A stretch of 64,000 nt of DNA from assembly GCF_014280235.1 (NCBI RefSeq), contig NZ_CP047940.1:1922001-1986000 (forward strand). The letters run 5' to 3'. The stretch comes from Cyanobium sp. NS01. Lineage in GTDB: Bacteria > Cyanobacteriota > Cyanobacteriia > PCC-6307 > Cyanobiaceae. The stretch's first letter is position 1. The number at the start of each line of letters is the position of its first letter. The notes under the pieces are model-generated. The model had not been told where the DNA came from and did no database searches. It worked only from the letters and a program-made list of their open reading frames with translations. The position numbers and the translations under genes are program-made. Shown here piece after piece: positions 60,500-64,000 of this stretch.

Positions 60500-61287
60500 G
60501 CCTGCGCCTCAGCGGCGGCCGCAAGCTCGAAAGCCCTCCTGGAGCCAAGGCCCGCCCCACGCCGTCGCGGGTGCGGCAGGCCGTGCTCAATCACCTGGCC
60601 CCCGAGCTGGACGGCTGCCGCTGGCTGGATCTCTGCACCGGCAGCGGCGCCATGGCCTGCGAGGCCCTGCAGCGCGGTGCCCGGCTGGTGGTGGCCGTGG
60701 AGCAGGACCGCCGCCTGGCCTCCCTGGCCCGGCGCAACCTGGAGCTGGTGCTGGGCGGTGTGCCCGTTGTAGAGGGCGGGCCTGAGCCCGGCACGGGCCG
60801 GGTGCAGGTGCACTGCTGCGAGGTGGTGCGCTGGCTGCAGCGGGGCTGCCAGGGCCAGCCCTTCGACCTGATCTACGCCGATCCGCCCTACCGGGCCGGG
60901 CTGTACCCAGCCCTGGCGCAGGCCATCTCCCAAGGGGGGTGGCTCAGCGGCCACGGCAGGCTGCTGCTGGAATGCGCCAGCGACGCTGCACCGGCCGTGC
61001 CACCGACATGGAGCCTCGATCAGCAGCGGCGCTACGGCTCCACCAGCGTGATCATCCTGAGGCCCTGGGGCCCGTCAGGCGTCGAGGGCGCTGCCGCGGC
61101 GGTATTGGTTCCAGGCGGCCACGAACAGACCCAGCAGCGTCACGGGGACCAGGCCGAGCACGATGCCGCAGAGCAGGGGTTCGATCATGGGGACGCGCAA
61201 CAGGCCTCAGTCCACAATCTTCCCATGGGCAGCGCCATTGTTGGGGAAGGCAATGGCAACGTTGATCCTGCCTCGCCACTCCCTTAG
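60496..61287 (+). CDS. rsmD: 16S rRNA (guanine966-N2)-methyltransferase, with extended C-terminus
   Basis: The first 195 residues are Rsm[40 protein letters not shown], the SAM loop [20 protein letters not shown] and the catalytic [20 protein letters not shown]. It methylates G966 of 16S rRNA. GTG 60496 overlaps the hisH stop. After [10 protein letters not shown], where RsmD normally ends, the frame continues about 70 residues with composition unlike the rest (Gly/Gln/His-rich) and runs through the antisense of petG. The extension probably results from loss of the original stop; it is unlikely to be functional. Confidence 0.9.
   Translation: MSLRLSGGRKLESPPGAKARPTPSRVRQAVLNHLAPELDGCRWLDLCTGSGAMACEALQRGARLVVAVEQDRRLASLARRNLELVLGGVPVVEGGPEPGTGRVQVHCCEVVRWLQRGCQGQPFDLIYADPPYRAGLYPALAQAISQGGWLSGHGRLLLECASDAAPAVPPTWSLDQQRRYGSTSVIILRPWGPSGVEGAAAAVLVPGGHEQTQQRHGDQAEHDAAEQGFDHGDAQQASVHNLPMGSAIVGEGNGNVDPASPLP
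61075..61188 (-). CDS. petG: Cytochrome b6f subunit V (PetG)
   Basis: A 37-residue single-helix membrane protein read on the minus strand: [20 protein letters not shown] then [17 protein letters not shown]. This is the PetG sequence pattern (MIEPLLxGIVLGLxxxTLxGLFxxAxxQYxRG), a small core subunit needed for stability of the photosynthetic cytochrome b6f complex. Length is exactly as in other cyanobacteria. It lies wholly inside the antisense of the extended rsmD frame. The gene neighbourhood with a c-type cytochrome is in keeping with its role in electron transport. Confidence 0.93.
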   Translation of the reverse strand: MIEPLLCGIVLGLVPVTLLGLFVAAWNQYRRGSALDA

Positions 61288-61323
61288 ACCCGCTTCCCTG
61301 TCCTGCAGCCCCCACCCGCCTCG

Positions 61324-61701
61324 ATGACCGGCCAGATCGCCCAACCCGCCATCCCCCGGGGCCTGGTGGCGGCCCTCGTGCTGGCGGCGGCGGTGGCCTG
61401 CGTGGTGGTGGCTCTGCTGGTGCTGCCGGCCTCCCGCCGCGACCCCTACACCCGCCAGACCCTGGAACTGCGCGGGTCGGTGGAGCACGGGGCCCAGCTG
61501 TTCAGGCTCAACTGCAGCGGCTGCCACGGCATTGCCGCCCAGGGCCTGGTGGGCCCCGACCTGCACGGCGTGTCCCAGCGCAAGAACCAGCGCCAGTTGA
61601 TTCAACAGGTGGTGAGCGGCCGCACGCCGCCGATGCCGCGCTTCCAGCCCGAACCCCAGGCCATGGCCGACCTGCTGGCCTACCTGAACGGGCTGGTGTG
61701 A
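61324..61701 (+). CDS. cytM: Membrane-anchored c-type cytochrome, CytM-like
   Basis: A 125-residue protein with an uncleaved-looking N-terminal helix (GLVAALVLAAAVACVVVALL) and a small cytochrome c domain: GAQLFRLNCSGCHGIAAQGL with the haem site CSGCH, and TPPMPRFQPEPQAMADLLAY with the axial Met. CytM is a low-abundance cyanobacterial cytochrome that tunes photosynthetic and respiratory electron flow. Position beside petG and size support this; other short cytochromes c cannot be excluded. The stop overlaps the next gene's GTG by 4 bases. Confidence 0.8.
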   Translation: MTGQIAQPAIPRGLVAALVLAAAVACVVVALLVLPASRRDPYTRQTLELRGSVEHGAQLFRLNCSGCHGIAAQGLVGPDLHGVSQRKNQRQLIQQVVSGRTPPMPRFQPEPQAMADLLAYLNGLV

Positions 61702-62489
61702 CGCAGTCCCCCGAGGCGAGCGCTCCCCGGCAGGGGATCTCGCCGCTGGCGGTGGTGCTGGTGGAGCCTGCCGGCCCCCTCAACGTGGGCAGCGTGGCGC
61801 GCCTCTGCGCCAATTTCGACGTTCAGGAGCTGCGGCTGGTGGCCCCCCGGTGCGATCCTCTCGGCGAAGAGGCCCGCCGCATGGCCGTGCACGGGGTGGC
61901 CCACCTGGAGCGGGCCCGGGTGTTCCCCCACCTGGCGGCAGCCCTGGCCGACTGCCACCGGGTGGTCGCCACCAGCGGCCGTGGCGAGGGGGAGCCCCTG
62001 CCGCTGCTGGGGGCCATTCCGGCCCTGACCTGGCTGGCCGATGGGCCGCCAGACCAGATCGTGGCGCTGGTGTTCGGCCGGGAGGACCGGGGCCTCAGCA
62101 ACGATGAACTGCTGCAGGCCGGCTGCCTGCTGCAACTGGACACCGCCACCCCCTACCGCTCCCTCAACCTCTCCCATGCGGTGGCGCTGGCCCTGCAGGC
62201 CTGGCGGGGCCTCGGCGGAACCCCGGCGGCAGGCCAGCCCAGCCGGGAGCCCTGCCGGCGCGGCGAGCTCGAGGATCTGCTCAGCGATGCGGAGGCTCTG
62301 CTCCTGGCCGTGGGCTTCCTCTACCCCCACACCGCCCGGGCGCGGATGGCCAAGCTGCGGGCCCTGCTGCAGCGCGCCACCCCCAGCAGTGAAGACACCG
62401 CGCTGCTGCGGGGGATGGTGCGCCAGCTGCGCTGGGCCAGCCAACAGGGCGCCATCCGCCCGGCTGGCAAGGGCGGGCCAGACCCCTAG
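61698..62489 (+). CDS. TrmH-family RNA methyltransferase (TrmJ-like)
   Basis: A 263-residue SPOUT methyltransferase of TrmH group 1. VVLVEPAGPLNVGSVARLCA is motif 1, IVALVFGREDRGLSNDELLQ motif 2 and YRSLNLSHAVALALQAWRGL motif 3 with its knot. TrmJ enzymes make 2'-O-methyl nucleotides at position 32 of tRNA; the group name fits but the exact target is inferred. GTG 61698 overlaps the cytochrome stop. A helical C-terminal part (ALLQRATPSSEDTALLRGMV) is typical. Confidence 0.87.
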   Translation: MTQSPEASAPRQGISPLAVVLVEPAGPLNVGSVARLCANFDVQELRLVAPRCDPLGEEARRMAVHGVAHLERARVFPHLAAALADCHRVVATSGRGEGEPLPLLGAIPALTWLADGPPDQIVALVFGREDRGLSNDELLQAGCLLQLDTATPYRSLNLSHAVALALQAWRGLGGTPAAGQPSREPCRRGELEDLLSDAEALLLAVGFLYPHTARARMAKLRALLQRATPSSEDTALLRGMVRQLRWASQQGAIRPAGKGGPDP

Positions 62490-62515
62490 CGTCGGGCCAC
62501 CCGTTCCGAACCGCG

Positions 62516-63622
62516 TTGACTGCTGGCCGACCCCCCCAGGCCCCCCGCGCGGGGTGGGGACAACCGCTGCGGCTGCTGCTGCGGCTCACCGTGATGGGAG
62601 TGGGTCTTGGAATTCTGGCCGGCACGGGCCTGAAACTGCTGGCCCCCTACGTGGCCAACGGCACCCTGCCCGTCTTGATCCCGAGTGGGGGCTCAGCCCC
62701 TGGCGGCTCTGCCACCACGCCAGGCGCCCTCCCAGCGGGCGCACCACCAGCCGGGAAGGCGCTCAAGCCGGGACGCTTCCAACCGAAGCAGGAGCTCACC
62801 GCCCTCAGCAAGCGCTGGGCCCAGCTGGCGGCGGCCCAGAAAGGTCTGCAGGCCTCCGGTTTTCTGCTGGTGCTGGACGATGGGCGCTTCGCCCAGCTGG
62901 CGGCGGATCAGCCCCTGCCGGCGGCCAGCTCGATCAAGACACCCATCCTGCTGGCGGGCCTGGAGGACGTGGATGGCGGCAAGATCCGCTGGAATGAGCC
63001 CCTGCCCCTCACCAAGGAGCTGGTGGGCGGCGGTGCCGGCTGGATGGCGAGCAAGCCCGTGGGCACCCGCTTCCCATTCTTCGAGGCGGCCACCGAGATG
63101 ATCCGGGTGAGTGATAACAGCGCCACGAACCTGCTGATCAAACGGCTGGGGGGCAAGACCAGCCTCAACACCCGCTTTCAGGCTCTCGGACTGCCCGCCA
63201 CAGTCGTGAACAACTGGCTGCCGGATCTCGATGGCACCAACACCACCAGCGCCCGGGATCTGGCCCGCTCGATCGCCCTGGTGGACACGGGCGAGAAACT
63301 GAGCCCCCGGGCCCGGGATCTGTTTCGCGAAATCATGGCCACCTCCCGCACCGACACCCTGATCCCCCTGGGCCTGCTCCAGGGCCTGGGCAAGGACGCA
63401 TCCGATCCCGACAGCGAACTGCTCAGCTTCGGCGTGACCGCCTACAACAAGACCGGCGACATCGGCATCGCCTACTCCGACGCCGCCCTGATCCACCTGC
63501 CCACCGGCCAGCGCGCCGTGGCCGCCTTCATGGTGAAGGGGCCGTTCAACGACCCCCGCTCCGCCGATCTGATCCGCTCCATGGCCGCTGAGGCCGCCAA
63601 AACCCTCGTGGGCCGCCGATGA
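62516..63622 (+). CDS. Class A beta-lactamase-like serine hydrolase
   Basis: A 368-residue protein with one N-terminal membrane segment (LLLRLTVMGVGLGILAGTGL), a Pro/Ala-rich linker, then a penicillin-recognising domain with the three motifs: AASSIKTPILLAGLEDVDGG (S-x-x-K), MIRVSDNSATNLLI (S-D-N) and YNKTGDIGIAYSDAALIHLP (K-T-G). It may act as a beta-lactamase or, more likely in this setting, a peptidoglycan-related esterase/peptidase. TTG 62516 is the only start that includes the membrane helix. It overlaps the next gene's ATG by 4 bases. Confidence 0.82.
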   Translation: MTAGRPPQAPRAGWGQPLRLLLRLTVMGVGLGILAGTGLKLLAPYVANGTLPVLIPSGGSAPGGSATTPGALPAGAPPAGKALKPGRFQPKQELTALSKRWAQLAAAQKGLQASGFLLVLDDGRFAQLAADQPLPAASSIKTPILLAGLEDVDGGKIRWNEPLPLTKELVGGGAGWMASKPVGTRFPFFEAATEMIRVSDNSATNLLIKRLGGKTSLNTRFQALGLPATVVNNWLPDLDGTNTTSARDLARSIALVDTGEKLSPRARDLFREIMATSRTDTLIPLGLLQGLGKDASDPDSELLSFGVTAYNKTGDIGIAYSDAALIHLPTGQRAVAAFMVKGPFNDPRSADLIRSMAAEAAKTLVGRR

Positions 63623-64000
63623 CGATGACCTCTCTGATCCGTTCCCTGCTCACCGTCAGCAGCGCCAGCGCCCTGCTCCTGGGGGCCGCAGCACCGGCCC
63701 CAGCTCCAGCCGCCCCAGCCCCAGCCGCTCCTGCGGCGGCGGAGCCCCCCCGGCCCATGCTCCGGCCCCAGACCGTGGCGCCGCTGCCGGGCGGCCTCGA
63801 TGCGGTGCTGGTGGTGAACGACAACAACCCCGAACTGATCACGGGGCCCGGCATCCTGATCTCCACCTTTGCGGGCAGCGAGCGCTCCGTGCCGGAGGCC
63901 CACCTGGATGTGCCCCTCAGCGGCCGCTTCGACCTGTTCAGCCACCACGTGTATGCCGGCAAGCCGGAAGCCCTCGATTCCACCCTCTGGCTGGCGGTGG
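63619..64000 (+). CDS. DUF3370-family secreted protein, 3' end outside window
   Basis: The frame opens at ATG 63619, overlapping the previous stop (ATGA), and is open to the end of the window (127 codons seen). A signal peptide (SLIRSLLTVSSASALLLGAA) is followed by an Ala/Pro-rich stretch and LRPQTVAPLPGGLDAVLVVN, then ISTFAGSERSVPEAHLDVPL and SGRFDLFSHHVYAGKPEAL, which is the conserved start of cyanobacterial DUF3370 proteins. Function is unknown; an exported or outer-layer protein is likely. Confidence 0.75.
   Translation, partial: MTMTSLIRSLLTVSSASALLLGAAAPAPAPAAPAPAAPAAAEPPRPMLRPQTVAPLPGGLDAVLVVNDNNPELITGPGILISTFAGSERSVPEAHLDVPLSGRFDLFSHHVYAGKPEALDSTLWLAV

Overview
The window looks like the chromosome of a G+C-rich picocyanobacterium (Cyanobium / freshwater Synechococcus type). 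The evidence is a right-hand block of housekeeping genes that includes photosynthetic and cyanobacterial markers: petG (cytochrome b6f), a CytM-like cytochrome c, crtL lycopene cyclase, a CAAD-domain membrane protein and guaB3, next to gyrA, leuA, trxA, hisH and rsmD.

Layout. 1-3.4 kb: AT-rich surface-polysaccharide genes (two sugar nucleotidyltransferase-like genes, an NTF2-like gene, a glycosyltransferase-like gene). 3.5-7.1 kb: a three-layer nest of insertion sequences, with an IS5-type remnant split by an integrase-type IS, itself split by an ISAs1-type IS with clean inverted repeats and target duplication. 7.2-16.1 kb (minus strand): a polysaccharide operon with a complete GDP-D-glycero-alpha-D-manno-heptose pathway (hddA, gmhA, hddC, gmhB), a sulfotransferase, glycosyltransferases and a methyltransferase. 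16.2-28.9 kb: a rearranged accessory zone with Nif11-like genes behind heptanucleotide tandem repeats (14 and 4 copies), several toxin-antitoxin modules (RES-Xre, ParD-zeta, AbrB-MazF intact and decayed), a Uma2 nuclease, duplicated blocks and pseudogenes (heparinase, UDP-glucose dehydrogenase, methyltransferase).

28.9-45.4 kb: a glycosylation and type I secretion cassette. It holds a GT61 enzyme, a large two-domain glycosyltransferase, then a tightly overlapping operon of parvulin-like isomerase, ABC exporter (cyclic-nucleotide-binding domain plus degenerate C39 domain), HlyD adaptor and a small membrane protein. A TPR-glycosyltransferase and a gene for a protein made of exact 20-residue acidic Gly/Asp repeats, a plausible secreted substrate, follow. 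I infer that these act together to build and export a glycosylated surface protein.

45.4-64 kb: ordinary housekeeping genes, mostly tightly packed. The main oddity is rsmD, whose reading frame runs 70 or so residues past its usual end and completely covers petG on the opposite strand.
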